Origin: Sipunculus nudus
Lineage: Eukaryota > Annelida > Sipuncula > Golfingiida > Sipunculidae
Direction of reading: 5' to 3'
NCBI GenBank assembly: GCA_026874595.1
Contig: CM049310.1
Coordinates: 32,927,558 to 32,991,557, forward strand
DNA: 64,000 bases
Positions 1 through 11,850 of the stretch are shown piece after piece. Numbering within the stretch: position 1 is the stretch's first letter; every line of letters starts with the position of its first letter. Position numbers and translations under genes: made by a program. A model generated the notes under the pieces. The model saw only the letters and a list, made by a program, of their open reading frames with translations, ran no database searches and was not told the DNA's origin.

Positions 1-3000
1 CCTTGTTATCCTAAAGAGGTGCCTTAAACTATAAATTAATACGTTAATTACAGCCTTTGCTACAAGAGTGTTTTAAATCGTGGCATTACATTTTAAAATT
101 TGGTAAAAAAATTGAAACCTGAATACCCGGCTCTAATTGGTTGGAACAATATTGGCATTGTGCCAGTGCCTTGGTCACGAAATACAGGGAGTTCGCTTTG
201 CAATCAGTCAAAAAAAAGTTAAGAACATGTAACCACTATATACCTAAACAGAGGTTAACATGTTCGCATGGCATTGCAAGGTGAGGGCACATCAAATACG
301 ACGTATTTTCTCTTTGTTGTTATTTTTGATATTACTGACTACTTATTTGTATGTTATTTTTTGTTCTTAACTGTACTTATCTCTTATCTTTTCTCTAGCT
401 GTAGCTGTGTAGTCTTTATCTAATGAAAATTAGTAACTCAAGTACAATTCATTGTTGTAACTCGAATAATTGTGATAATTTGCACTAATGTAATAATTAG
501 GATTATGATGTTTTAAAGTGCATTTCATTCTAATTTGTGAAAACTCTTACAATGCAAAAGCACTGATCGTTTCACTAATGAAATAAAATAATAGTAATCC
601 GATGAGAATCCGGTGATCTTTCTCGATAGTACTGATTTCGACTTTAGTCAAGGAGCTTGTTGTTGTGTTTATATACATGCACGTTGCGCTTGACTATGCT
701 GAAAATATTGCACTTTTTACTGGAACATCCCTGAGTGAAATCTCCATGTCACGTGACTCGATATGTTTGAAGGGAAATATTTTTGCACTGGGTTCTGATC
801 TTGTGCATAATAAAACTGCTGGGAATTCTTACCTATTAAAACCTTATAAGCGTGATTTATTTTAATTTTAACAGCAATGGGATATGCCTAATTAGCCTTT
901 TTGTAAATATCTGCTTGCAGCTTATCTAGTTCCGTTGTCTGTGTAATATTAGGCAATTATTCTCGATTTAAATCACGTTTAGCGTGCGACCTGTGATATC
1001 ATGTGTGTACGCAAAACAGCAGTCCCCTAAAAGCGGTTACGAGAAACTGGGAGAAATAAAAACCTGTCAGGATGCGATAAGGGCGCAGGAATGCGACACG
1101 AAATTATTCAGAGGACTGCGTATCTCTCTGCTGAGAGATTTTGGTGGCATGGTGACGTGCATCTGTAAGTTTAGGATTGAATAACATTTTTTGGACCACC
1201 CCCATATCTTTAAATTAAAATAGGATACGACGAGTATAATCAAATTAACTCATATCAAAGTAATCTAACTCTCGAGACCGCATGATGTAAATGATTAGGC
1301 CTAGACTTACAGGGACTAACTTGTAAACTAACTGTAACAACTTAATAAATCGAAACCCAGGGGACTTTGCCCTATTATACATGATGGTGGGATTCTCCAG
1401 AAATAAAACAGTTTAAGTTAATATACCATTAAAGCAATACCAATACTTTTTGACATCTATTACGTTATCATGCGTTAAAATTTAAAAAAAATATACAATT
1501 TAATTTTCCATGAAGACAAATTATATAATAATTAAATCTAGTTCTTACTCCTGACACCTAATTTCATTTGCTCAACAGAATTGTTTTCTCATGATATGAA
1601 AGAATGAGTATTAATCTTTGCTGAACTATTTGTGAAAAAAAAATGGAAAAGATCACTTTGAATCATAGAATATAGTTATCATAGGTAGTGCCACCTGCAT
1701 CTGATAATCAGGTAGCAATTACATTTGATCAATATTTCTGTAAAACATTACGCTTACAGCTACAGTTTCTTGAGACACTGGAAAAAAGACCTTCCATGAT
1801 GTAAGATGATGTATTTAAACATCATATTGTGAATATTTTTGCCGTTGGCAAAACTTGGTGTTCCTTAAAGACACCATTTACTGGGCAAGGTGACACTATT
1901 CATATTCATTTAACCCATTCCTCTAAGGAATTGTTAATAATAATATGACAATCAATACATTAATACTCTATGACATATATATTGGAGAAAAATGGAAATA
2001 CTATTTCCATCCGCTAAGAGTAGGTCAACATATGTAGCGCCTTCTGCTTTATAAAATCTCATTGGAGTCGCTTGAGCAAAATTCCTGTAAAATTGAGTAC
2101 CACGGTACTGAAAGCAGAGCCCGTATGGTGATATTTGGTAACATATATTACATCATACAAATTGTCAAATTATGACAAGTAAAACCAAATATGTATACTT
2201 AACGATTAATCGTACAAAAAGCGAGAAACATTTCAGCCTGACAAAAGTAGGTCAACTTAGTTGACATCAAAAGCTTCTTTTGCATATTTATCATATGATC
2301 AATAGGTCTGCAAAGTTTTATGAATACAGATGCTATGGCTGTTGATATATCTGGTAACAAATGGTGTACGGTAGACAGTGGCTGCACCATCGGATCTAGT
2401 GAACTTAAAAGTCAAATTCGCGTTGTATTTGTATCATTTATTTCAGGTGTGCAATCTTGGTCAACGTGCATGTTGCAACGAAATCTTTAGTATCTGAACA
2501 TAATGGATAGAAACGTTACAGAAATTAACACTGATTACAAAAACAGTGATATTTGGTATAGTTCTTAAAATATACCATATTTAAAAAACAGTATAAATAC
2601 TGATTATTTGGTGCTTCTTCACAAAAAGTATATGATTTTTTAACAGTAGGAGCTACGTTTAGGTTCATCACATTATTTTGCTTGGCCTTACTGGTTTTAG
2701 TGGTTTTGTTTTCACAACGTGTGGTGAAAGGGTACATCTGCATTTCATATTGTGCTATATGGTTTGTTTGGCGCATGTCACTACCATGTGCTTTCAAGCG
2801 ATTCCTGGTCCGGGTTATATGCATTATATTATAGGAAGGCATTACCTAGTGTAAAATTATATAATATAATCATAAATACACAAAGACTAACGTAACAGGG
2901 CTGATTATTCGACAATGTTAAATGAAAGTGGAAAGAGATTTCGTGTATCATTTATATTGTCTAGGAGAAGTTTATTATTTTTCACTTATTAAATCTCCCA

Positions 3001-3169
3001 ATATATAGATAGTTTCGACATTTATTTTCTGAAATAAATTATTTGTTCAAATTTTTTATTATTTTATTTATCATAATACATTGGGTGTCAAACACAATTA
3101 GAATTATGTCACACATGTAACAATTGAGATATTAGATGCATATAATTATGTAGATTATTGTTCAAACAG
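1..3169 (+). other. Intron 6 (3' part) of spinster-like copy A
   Basis: By comparison with copies B and C, the exon that starts at 3170 is exon 7, so everything upstream in the window should be the end of intron 6 of copy A; its first six exons lie outside. The stretch is AT-rich. The short open frames in it (for example near 2525-2842 on the minus strand) show no domain, no splice partner and no family resemblance. I see no transposon ends or RNA gene here. Confidence 0.6.
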
Positions 3170-3340
3170 GAACAGACGGGAATCTCTGCCCGCACGAGAA
3201 AGCTTCGCCAGGCAGCCAAGAAGTTCTTGAATCCCCGGATGCTGTTGCTCTGTCTCGGTGGCGCCATCAGGAACGGCGCTGGTATCGTCTGGGCTTACAA
3301 CATTAGGAACTTCTTCTCACAGTATCATCCAGGAACATCC
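3170..3340 (+). CDS. Copy A exon 7
   Basis: 171 nt, phase 0 at both ends. Acceptor ..AACAG before GAA CAG; donor GTAAGA. Encodes the basic cytoplasmic loop and the TM7 segment. Same length as exon 7 in copies B and C. Confidence 0.9.
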
Positions 3341-5042
3341 GTAAGAATCAAACACAAGAGCCTCATAGGCCCGACAAATTATTTACAAGCGACATTTCTG
3401 TTTCGTATTCCGATTTCTTGGCCATGCCTGTACGCGAATACACTGCTAATACAGTAATCTCATTACTTTCCCTCCACGAATCCCGTATCATTTAATACAC
3501 TGATGCATGAGGCGTATTTGCTGTATACCGCCTCCAGGGCCAAGGTTCTTGGACCATTAGTTTCGACGAATGGAATTTAAGCCTGGTTCCCCCGGCCACA
3601 GTCTGCGGCAAAAGCTCCTCTTGCAAGCAGTGTGTCTGATGAAAAAGATCCGTGTACAGAATGGAGTGAGTCCACTTAGAAAACAGTGGAATGTGTCAGA
3701 TATTTGTGTCATATCACGTTACCTGGCTTTACCTTAACTTTGCAAAACCTACACTGTAAGATGTAATCATTAATCGCCAGGATAACACTTTAAACATGTT
3801 AAAACCAACACAACAAGCACGGTTTGGACGTCAAATGAAACTATTTGTAGATCGAGTCGTGGATGTCCTGGATTCCTCTCGTGTTCGGGTCACTCGGTGC
3901 TTTTGGAGGCGGTGCGCTGTCGGACAAGTTATCAGCCAATCGAGGGCCGCGTGGTCGTCTCATGGTGTTGATTGGCTGCCTTGTGCGTAATGTATTACTG
4001 CTTCATTTGTACCTGAAACACAGGTCAATTTCAGACATTGTCTTTCTTTTTAATCCCCTTGCTAAATAGATATCTTATAAAATACAGTTAGTTAAATTTC
4101 CACGAGGAATAAGGCGCAAATTGTAACACGCAGCACAACCAGGATTCGACTCTGATCGTTATTGTAGTAAGGCGTCACGCATCAACTTGATCGTATATTA
4201 TGACCAAGGTTAACCTTCAATTTTTATGGAATTTAACAGCAAGCGATATATACAATGCGGATTTGTTTTAAATCATTGTAACCTATAATGAGACTCACCT
4301 TATGGTGTGTATTAGTAGCTGCTTCTGGTATTCAGTCTTATTCCTATTACTTACCAGCTGAAACCATATGTTTCCTTACATGGGAAGTAAGGACTGCCCA
4401 TTGTCAATTTTCCGAATATCAGACAGTGACACAATGGCATAAGAACGAGGAATGTGTTTAGTCACCTATAAGAAAGGGGTCGCACTCTGAAAAGGATAAT
4501 TGTGAGGCAAACTGAAAAATGATGTAGGGCTTGCTTCTTGTTGTTTTATTTTCCTTTTTCTTATCAGTCAAGGATATAAAATGTAGTGTATAAAATCGTT
4601 TGTAACAGAACTGATGTGAATTTATCTTTTTCAGTTGCTCAGCGCACCCTTCCAAGTGGGTACCTTATATCTCCCTATGCCATGGGCTTTCATCAGTCAC
4701 ATTCCAGCATATTTAATCGGAGAAATGTGGATTGGTGTTTGTGCCGCTATTGTGATCAGTTTTGTACCAGATGAACTAACGACTTCCGCCATTGCTGTTT
4801 ATTTCTTCATCATACAGATTATTGGTGGAAACATGAACTTGTTCGTAACACCTATAAGACAGGCAATTGATTTGCGGAGTGCGTTGTTGATCACGTTTCC
4901 TGGGCTCTACGTCATCGGAGCTGTGCTTTTCATCATCACTTTCTTCCTAGTACCTCGCGCAGGCTCGAAGTACGAGACCACTCAAATCACCGTGCAAAAG
5001 GACAGCCAGTCAGAGCCAACACAGACAACTGAAACAGAGTGA
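3170..5042 (+). CDS. Spinster-like MFS transporter, copy A (3' part: exons 7-9)
   Basis: Partial gene cut by the window start. Coding segments are 3170-3340, 3851-3982 and 4635-5042 (TGA at the end), joined by GT-AG introns in phase 0. They give the C-terminal half of a 12-helix major-facilitator protein. Visible features: a cytoplasmic loop followed by the TM7 region (LCLGGAIRNGAGIVWAYN), the second-half motif A (GGGALSDKLSANRGPRGRL) between TM8 and TM9, and TM10-TM12. The exon lengths match copies B and C, except that the last exon is one codon shorter. The C-terminal tail (about the last 25 residues, rich in Gln/Thr/Glu) differs completely from the tails of B and C, while the membrane part is close. 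Spinster proteins move lysolipids, sphingosine-1-phosphate or other amphiphiles across endolysosomal or plasma membranes; the substrate here is unknown. Confidence 0.85.
3341..3850 (+). other. Copy A intron 7
   Basis: A 510-bp phase 0 intron with GTAAGA donor and TTGTAG acceptor. No repeat or element is recognisable. Confidence 0.8.
3851..3982 (+). CDS. Copy A exon 8
   Basis: 132 nt after TTGTAG, ended by donor GTGCGT. Encodes TM8 and the motif-A-like loop GGGALSDKLSANRGPRGR that joins TM8 to TM9. Same length and phase in all three copies. Confidence 0.9.
3983..4634 (+). other. Copy A intron 8
   Basis: A 652-bp phase 0 intron with a T-rich tract before TTTTTCAG. Nothing else recognised. Confidence 0.8.
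4635..5042 (+). CDS. Copy A exon 9 (terminal)
   Basis: 408 nt including TGA. Encodes TM9 end through TM12, with the conserved segment SAPFQVGTLYLPMPWAFISH and then a 25-residue polar tail. It is one codon shorter than in B and C because of the divergent tail. Confidence 0.92.
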   Translation: MLSAPFQVGTLYLPMPWAFISHIPAYLIGEMWIGVCAAIVISFVPDELTTSAIAVYFFIIQIIGGNMNLFVTPIRQAIDLRSALLITFPGLYVIGAVLFIITFFLVPRAGSKYETTQITVQKDSQSEPTQTTETE

Positions 5043-5090
5043 TTGGACTTTTGTCTAGATCATCTCTTTCTCTGAACTATTTGTACAGAA

Positions 5091-5096
5091 ATTAAA
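5091..5096 (+). terminator. Possible polyadenylation signal (ATTAAA), copy A
   Basis: ATTAAA about 50 nt after the stop codon of copy A. Position is plausible for a very short 3' UTR, but the motif is common in such AT-rich DNA. Confidence 0.25.
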
Positions 5097-7289
5097 ATGT
5101 ATAGGAAAAATTACTAGGCACTAAACATAGAAACTTCTGTCCATGCAAAATATTGCTCGCACAAAGCGGTTGTGAATTATATGATGTTATGACGTTCTGT
5201 ATTAACTTGATGCCTTCAGACATGTTTGTTTGTTATGAAATTTCTGAGTTAAAATTTACTTTTTTATTAATGTGATATTTTGTTTTTTACAAGGGAAGGC
5301 AAAGAAGGAGGACTTCCCTAAAATGCATGTATGTTACACATTAGGAACAGTTGTGCCATATTAGTCCATATAATCCCTTGATATATATTAGACCGTTTTA
5401 AATGGTCTTTGTCAGTGTGGAATGTGTCTCAGTTGCATCTATCGCTTTCTGTTTGATAGACTGGTACTCCTCTCTAGTTTACCGTCGCTTCATGAGTCTC
5501 TGAGCAAAGCGGTCGTTCATACAGAGATGGGTTCCAGTCTGTTCTCGTGATAGTAATTGACTTCCGTCCCATGGTGTTAGCTAATGCTTTGTAGACCAAG
5601 TTGTCGGCCGTGCACATAAACAGCACATAATTTCACTCATGCCAGAGCTTCATATTATAATCATGATCACCTCGCAAAATCATCCGTGTATCAAACGATT
5701 GAATCATAAAGCCCATTTTGCAGCTGAATGCAGTGGTGCAAAGTATACATCGATTAATAAGTCTAAAGTTATCTACTGATTTAAAAGTGGTCTATTCGCA
5801 TTCCTAGAATTTTGTACGGTACTATGCCAAAATTACATATACATATTCATATACAAGTACATATTCTCAACAGACCGGTACCAACACTTTTTAAGACAGC
5901 AGTGCTAATAGAATCAGAGACGATATAAATAAATAATAAATAATTGCTCGCGCAGAGCTAGTTGCAAATTCTGAGACTAGACTTGCTCTATCCGTATGTT
6001 TAGGGCATGCCCTCGATTCCAATCTTACCGCGATTTACAGCAGGACAAAAGTGTTGACTGTTCAAAATCACAGGAGATTATGTATAGCAGCGATGTCAAT
6101 TTTGCAAACATTTAATTATTGGAGGAAACTTTCTGCAGGTTTTCCAAATGGAATAAACTACAAATACCCACTAAGACTAAGGCTTTTAGGTAATATGATG
6201 AATCGATCATTTTTATTGAAAGATCATAACTTTTAAAAAATGCTGTCGTATTAAGCTTAAATAATCCGGGGTTAACTGTAAAGAAATCATTTAAGTTTAT
6301 AAGTACAGTGTAGTATTGTACAGTGTATTGTCCTCTTACAGCCTACTCTTACCTTTATATCATCTATCTGCAAGTAGTTCCGTGATTGAGGATAATCAAT
6401 AATTACATTGAACAACTGCTAATATGCGAATATTTTACCGTTACATCTATTGTGAATACTACTTTTTAAATTAATAAAAAAAATAATTTTTACTATTACT
6501 TAACTACTATTACAACGTCATCATCAGATGTATACCGATTAGCACATATTTAAATAACTTTGAACGTCGCATATACCACAAGGCATTTCATGCTTCATCA
6601 TTTATTGTCCATAGAGCAATGAAGAATTTACACAGAGGTGGATTTAGGAAAACTGAATAATATATACTTTATTTATAAAAATGTTGTATTCTCACACCGT
6701 TTTCTTTCCTGTACTTCTGCGTTTGAGATAAACGCATAAAATCGTCTAACATTGCGAGCACATCTGTCAACCTGTGTAACGGAGTTGCTCCCCCCCCCCT
6801 TTTGAAATCCCGCCCCTGTTATATATATAAACTGAGCGGGCTGCCGCCAATTACTTTATAATCTAAGGGTCTTGGCCATCTGTATAAAAAAATTAGTTCA
6901 TTTTAAAAACACAAATCAGGGGTGTACCTATAGGCTAGATAATGTTTAAGCGCAAAACCATACTTCTGGAACACATTGTTACGGTAAATGTTTTCTTGTA
7001 TGAACTGGTTAAAGGGTAAAAATTTAAGAGGTTTTATCATATAAAATATTTTTATCAGTGTCAAAATTTCAGCAGTGTTCTTCTTTCGTTTTGTGTATAA
7101 TGACGAATGTTATTTTGTCACACGTTTGAACAAATGCTATCTGGCCATCTATTTTAATCCGGAATCGCTGTACACACAGTGAAACGATCGATGTCCGTGG
7201 ATCCACATCGTCCATACAAATATCAAGTGCTACATTTTTCTGTTTGACAGTTCAGGGCCGGATCTAAAGAGGGGCAAATGGGGCAGCTG

Positions 7290-7309
7290 CCCCCCCCCCC
7301 CCCCCCCCC
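7290..7309. repeat. Homopolymer C20 tract
   Basis: Twenty consecutive C, followed within a few bases by another C run. It sits in a motif (CCGGATCTAAAGAGGGGCAAA just before) that looks like the G/C-tract-bearing end of a dispersed retroelement, as also seen at 18473-18592. Prone to length error. Confidence 0.9.
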
Positions 7310-7969
7310 GAAGTTCCCCCCAAATTTGGTTGAATTGTTTGTGTCAAGAATTCAAACCAATTCTGGTCCCTTTTTGTATCATTTCATATCATTTCTGTTC
7401 ACGTTAAACACAAATATCATTTATTTCCATCTATTGTTCTAAATATTGTCCTCATTTATTAAAAACTGATAACGCATAGGCCTATCGGTAGAATCTGCTC
7501 CAGCCAGTGCCCCAAGTGTGTACACAGCATCAGCTCAGTCTTTTGAGGGGTCGTTAAAAGGTTGTGATGAAAAATTCTGTCATAATGTCAAGAGAGAGTA
7601 TAAATATCCGCAACACTCCCAGTCACAAGTTGCGGGTGCAAGAGAAGCATTACTTTACTGAGACTTTTGAAAACCTATCGCAGGTCAATTATGGGTCAAA
7701 CCTGGGCCTTGTGTACATACACACCGATGTACCAGTTGATATTATAAAAACTGTTAAAACCTAGAAACATCCCTGACATCCTTAATAGTTCAGAAAATTC
7801 ATGAAGACTGAAGAGAAAACAATCAGCAGGCACAGTAAGAAATAAAGGATGCTGTATAAATGTAACAGGCCTCCATGGTATGCATGTGTAAAAACAGCCC
7901 TTTTTAGCCCTCAGCCCTTAGGCTGATGATCTATTGTCGTCACTCAGGCTAACTTTTACTGTGTGAGCG

Positions 7970-8750
7970 GGATATCTCTAAAAGGATTCACCGTAGGAAT
8001 GTTTTTTTTTCGGTGGAGTTGTATATCGACAAAATCTCGGTCAAGTTCGAAGATGAGTGACCTTGACTAATTTTTCTACGTTTTAGAGCTGATTATAGGA
8101 AAAACAATTAGAATTGCTCAGGTACCATCAAGTGGAATTTCACAAAACTGACTATGGTTATTTGGACTGATGGCCTGTACCTGCTGCACAAATTTAGAGG
8201 GGCCACCTGCAATGTCTGATTTATTATGAATTTTTATCGGATTTTTCAACTTTGGCCTAGTGAAGGGATATCTCCAAAGGTATTCAACCGGTCAAGTAAA
8301 TTTTATTTATTCGGTGAATTTGTATATCGACAAAATCTCGGTCAAGTTCGAAAATGGGTGACCTTTACCTATTTTTTCTACGTTTTAGAGTTGATCATAA
8401 AAAACACATAGAAGCTAATTTCTCAGGAACAATTGGCCGGATTTTCACAAAACTTACTATGGTTATAGGGACTGAGGGTATGTACCTGCTGCCAAAGCTT
8501 GGGGCGCAACCTACAATATCTGATTTTTTTATCGGATTTTTCAACTTTAGCCTTGTGAGCAGGAAATCTCCAAAGGTATTCAACATAGAACTTCATCTCT
8601 TCAGTGCTAATGCATATTAAAAAAATCTTGGTCAAGTTAAAAGAAGGGTGACCTTGACCTAATTTTCAAGGTCACAGAGCTTAGAACAGAAAAAAGTTAG
8701 GAGCTTATTTCTGAGGAACCACTGGACGGATTGTTATGAAACATAGTATA
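7970..8750. repeat. Degenerate tandem repeat, ~295-bp unit, about 2.6 copies
   Basis: Units begin near 7970, 8267 and 8561. Each carries, in order, GGATATCTC-A-AAGG-ATTCA, then TATATCGACAAAATCTCGG with TCAAGTTCGAA, then GTGACCTT-AC, then TTTTCTACGTTTTAGAG, then GGATTTTCACAAAACT (roughly), then ATCGGATTTTTCAACTTT. The third unit is incomplete at its 3' end and most diverged. No open frame runs through the units. It resembles the low-copy tandem dispersed repeats common in lophotrochozoan genomes. Confidence 0.8.
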
Positions 8751-9259
8751 ATGATCGATATGCCTTGATGATCTTTAAGTCCTGCATGAGATCGGTCTTA
8801 CCATCCTTGCAAAGGTACTACAAACCTCTCCAGTTTAAATTTATAACTGAGACATGTACAGATATACATCCATGTGAGAACAAATATTTCATACTTTTTA
8901 CTGTTACCACCTATAAACACTGTTCTTTTGGCTGAGGGCTTTTGTCAGCTTCTGCTGATGTTCTAGTTACTATTGTGTGAAATATCCCTCAGATAAAATT
9001 ACACGCCCGTAGTCAGCCAGTTAGTTTTTTTCGGAATAACTTTTCACTTTTTATTGAATGAATGCATATTTTATTCTGGTTTAAAGGCCTCTGGCCCATA
9101 GCACCAATAGAAAGTATAACTGATATTGTTTATATATATGCAAACGTTACATTAACAGTATCATCAATACAAAAAATACAAAACTTTTGCATGCATAAGA
9201 TTATGTAGAATAGTAGATATTCAATGAAATATTGTGCATTATTAAAATAAATAACAATA

Positions 9260-9620
9260 ATAATAAGAAAACAAATGCGATGATACCATAATACACTCCT
9301 AATAACCCTAATGCAAGCAGTACACAAAGAAAATGCAAAGCATACAAAATACATAAAAGCAATTAATGCAGTGCATAACCCTACAATAATAAGAAAAGAG
9401 AAGGTAAATAAAAATGATGCAGTGATACCATATACACTTCAAAGAACCTAATACAAGTAGTACAAACGACAGTACAAAATAATACAAAATAAATAAAAAT
9501 TGGAAGGGAAAAACATGTATAAATAAAGAGTACTAATGCAATGGCATCACAAAACACTTCATTAGATCCTTGTACAAAAATTTAAAAAATAACACAAAAT
9601 ATAAAACAGCATTTGACACA
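9260..9620. repeat. AT-rich imperfect tandem repeat, ~140-bp period
   Basis: The phrase GATACCATA-TACACT-C followed by AA-CCTAATGCAAG-AGTAC recurs near 9280 and 9425, and in weaker form near 9545. The rest of each unit is A-rich. Boundaries are approximate. Confidence 0.5.
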
Positions 9621-11627
9621 TAATGCATAACATATAAACATGCAATAACACTATGAGTTTATACTTACAAAGAATAGTAAGTATGAGAGTAATCAATAAG
9701 TATATAATTATTTCTTATTTGCACATGAAACAATATATTTTAGGCCAAACAAAACATGACACAAATTAAACATGCATCATATTGCATCACAAGTTAAACA
9801 TGCATCATTATATGATCATTAGTTTTGAATTCATGCATCTGTGAATGACTAGACATTCAAACATATTGGATCCGTTATTTATATTCATATATCAGCCAAC
9901 ATTTAACAGGAGTATAAACAATGATAGATGTATTATCTCACACTAACGGTTCTCCTTACTTAACACAATAGTTCTCCTTAAGAGTGGCATGCTGCAATGT
10001 TTCATGTTTTATTACACTGATTGAACCGGGTACAAGTTTATTAACATTTATGCACACGAGTAAGCAATTGGCTATAGAAATAAATATTGGCAGATACCAT
10101 TATACTTTAAGGATAGAACATTATACTTAGCATATCTTCAACATATTGAGTATAGTAAAAGGTCCCTTTAATATATTCCTTGGTCTATATAGACCTTCCT
10201 CATCTCAGTTGCCCAATAAACATATGAAGTCAGACTGTTTATAAGTTGCATGTTACTGCTGGACAGCAGGTATACTTACCTGTTTATTTGTGTTTACTGG
10301 AAGTATTTAAACGGATCATTGTATCTTGCCGTCGTGGCTGGTGATTGAAACTGGACTACCTCTATGTACAACTGTCGTGATTTTCGTAAGTTGTCATAAA
10401 ACATTGCTCATAAACAAGGAATACTGTAGTTGCTCGAATGCCAACTGAGAACCGTTTAAAAGTTAACCGGTGGGAGGAAATGAACTTCATCGGTTGAACA
10501 CTGTATCATTTCTTTACTGATTAATGGAAAATGTGTCATACTTTTCCATGTAGTACAGGTTATAGTGCAGCTAGGGGTATAGTTTGAGTAATCATTTGAC
10601 TAACTTCCATTTTTTTGTGAATATTTCAAAGTTAGCTATTGTGATGATTTTTTGAAATTCATGAACCCGATTATCAGGGATGCTGTTCAGAGATCCGAGA
10701 AACCATTCATGCGTAGATTCAGGTTGGGCGGAAGTACTTGGAAAACGTAACAGATTTATGTTTGTTTATATCTGACCATGCATATCTTGAGGTAAATTGA
10801 GAATATGTATTGCTATATCATGTTATTTATTTATTATCATGTTTACGTGGTCAAAGGTCGACTATTGAGCCAATGATAGGACCCAGCCATTTGAAACGAA
10901 CTAAAGCACGTTTAACCTGACATTTGGCCCAGTCAACGCCTCACTTAGGTGATCAGTATATATGAACAACATGTGACTCGATCCCTTGGGACTCATGTCT
11001 CATTTCATCATGCAATAATGGTTAAGTTAATTCTCCAATTCATGCGTGTAATCCTTTTGCATAATGTTGAAAAGACCACAACAAATGTCCCTGCACTATC
11101 ATCGTGCATTTATATATGCAACAATTCTAGCAGCAGTTGTATCACGTTAACTATCAAGGGGGGCATGTGCTCAAGTTTCTGTTTATATTTACAATATCAA
11201 TATTAGTATAAAAAATATGTTTTACGAACAATTTGTCGGTTTTATTTGGAATGGGTGTTGTCGAAGCATTCTTATATTTACTATTTGTCTTAATAAATGT
11301 AATTTTCAATTATGGGTGACATAGCTTGCGTTCGACTGGAAATAGAGCTGTGCGCACATTGACTGGCTAGAGGTCTGCATGCATGTCCCCTCCATAGACG
11401 AGATCTCGCGTGAATGGTATTATATTGCTTGAAAGGGTTTTTAACGTCATCCGTTTCGAAGCATGTAACACAACGCATGTATACAGTATGATCGGATCGA
11501 ACAATGACCCTTAAGGAAGCCCATTGTAAAATGGATGACATACGTTCACAAAGACAAGCATGCCGCTGTCACTTATACAAGATCTTTAGTCACATATCAG
11601 CTGATTAGATCCAGCGGGTGGTGAGCG

Positions 11628-11640
11628 ATGCGTCGCGCAT
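11628..11640 (+). promoter_or_regulatory. Conserved near-palindrome upstream of copy B
   Basis: ATGCGTCGCGCAT, 107 nt upstream of the B start codon. Copy C has ATGCGCCGCGCAT at 44746-44758, 106 nt upstream of its start. Flanks (GTGA before, ACCGTCAT after) are also shared. Conserved position and near-symmetry suggest a factor-binding site. Function is inferred. Confidence 0.4.
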
Positions 11641-11661
11641 AACCGTCATAAAAATTTATTC

Positions 11662-11667
11662 CACGTG
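11662..11667 (+). promoter_or_regulatory. E-box CACGTG upstream of copy B
   Basis: CACGTG within TTTATTCCACGTGACAAA, 80 nt before the B ATG. The same context occurs at the same distance before copy C. CACGTG is the core site of several bHLH(-zip) factors, including the MITF/TFEB group that drives lysosomal genes, which would suit a spinster-type transporter. The link is inference. Confidence 0.4.
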
Positions 11668-11746
11668 ACAAAAGTTTGAAATCCAACCTCTGGAGTGCGC
11701 AACTTGTAGTGGTGCATATGTATAATCCAACGAGAAGAGATTCACA

Positions 11747-11850
11747 ATGGTCATCATTACGGATTTCTGCCGGTATTTAAGGACCAACAAGTATGCCGTG
11801 TATATTTTGGTGGTTCTCATGTCAGCCTATCTCATCAATCAGCTGAACGT
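11747..11850 (+). CDS. Copy B exon 1 (start codon, TM1)
   Basis: ATG at 11747 in context TTCACAATGG, shared with copy C. 104 nt, ends CTGAACGT before donor GTGAGT, phase 2. Encodes a short cytoplasmic N-terminus and most of TM1. No upstream in-frame ATG is conserved between B and C. Confidence 0.88.

Larger units (their letters stand above)
5043..11600. other. Intergenic spacer between copies A and B
   Basis: About 6.5 kb with no supported gene. It holds a C9-10 tract near 6791, a C20 tract at 7290-7309, a ~295-bp tandem repeat at about 7970-8750 and a degenerate AT-rich repeat at about 9260-9620, listed separately. Remaining sequence is plain AT-rich DNA. Confidence 0.6.

Noticed and set aside
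3796-4069. Separate small genes from the overlapping frames around exon 8 of copy A (and around exons 7-9 of B and C)
   Set aside because: Only one frame gives the conserved transporter sequence; the others are shifted readings of the same exons.
7970-8750. CRISPR-like or other prokaryotic repeat arrays
   Set aside because: Units are ~295 bp, degenerate and continuous, and the context is intron-bearing animal DNA.
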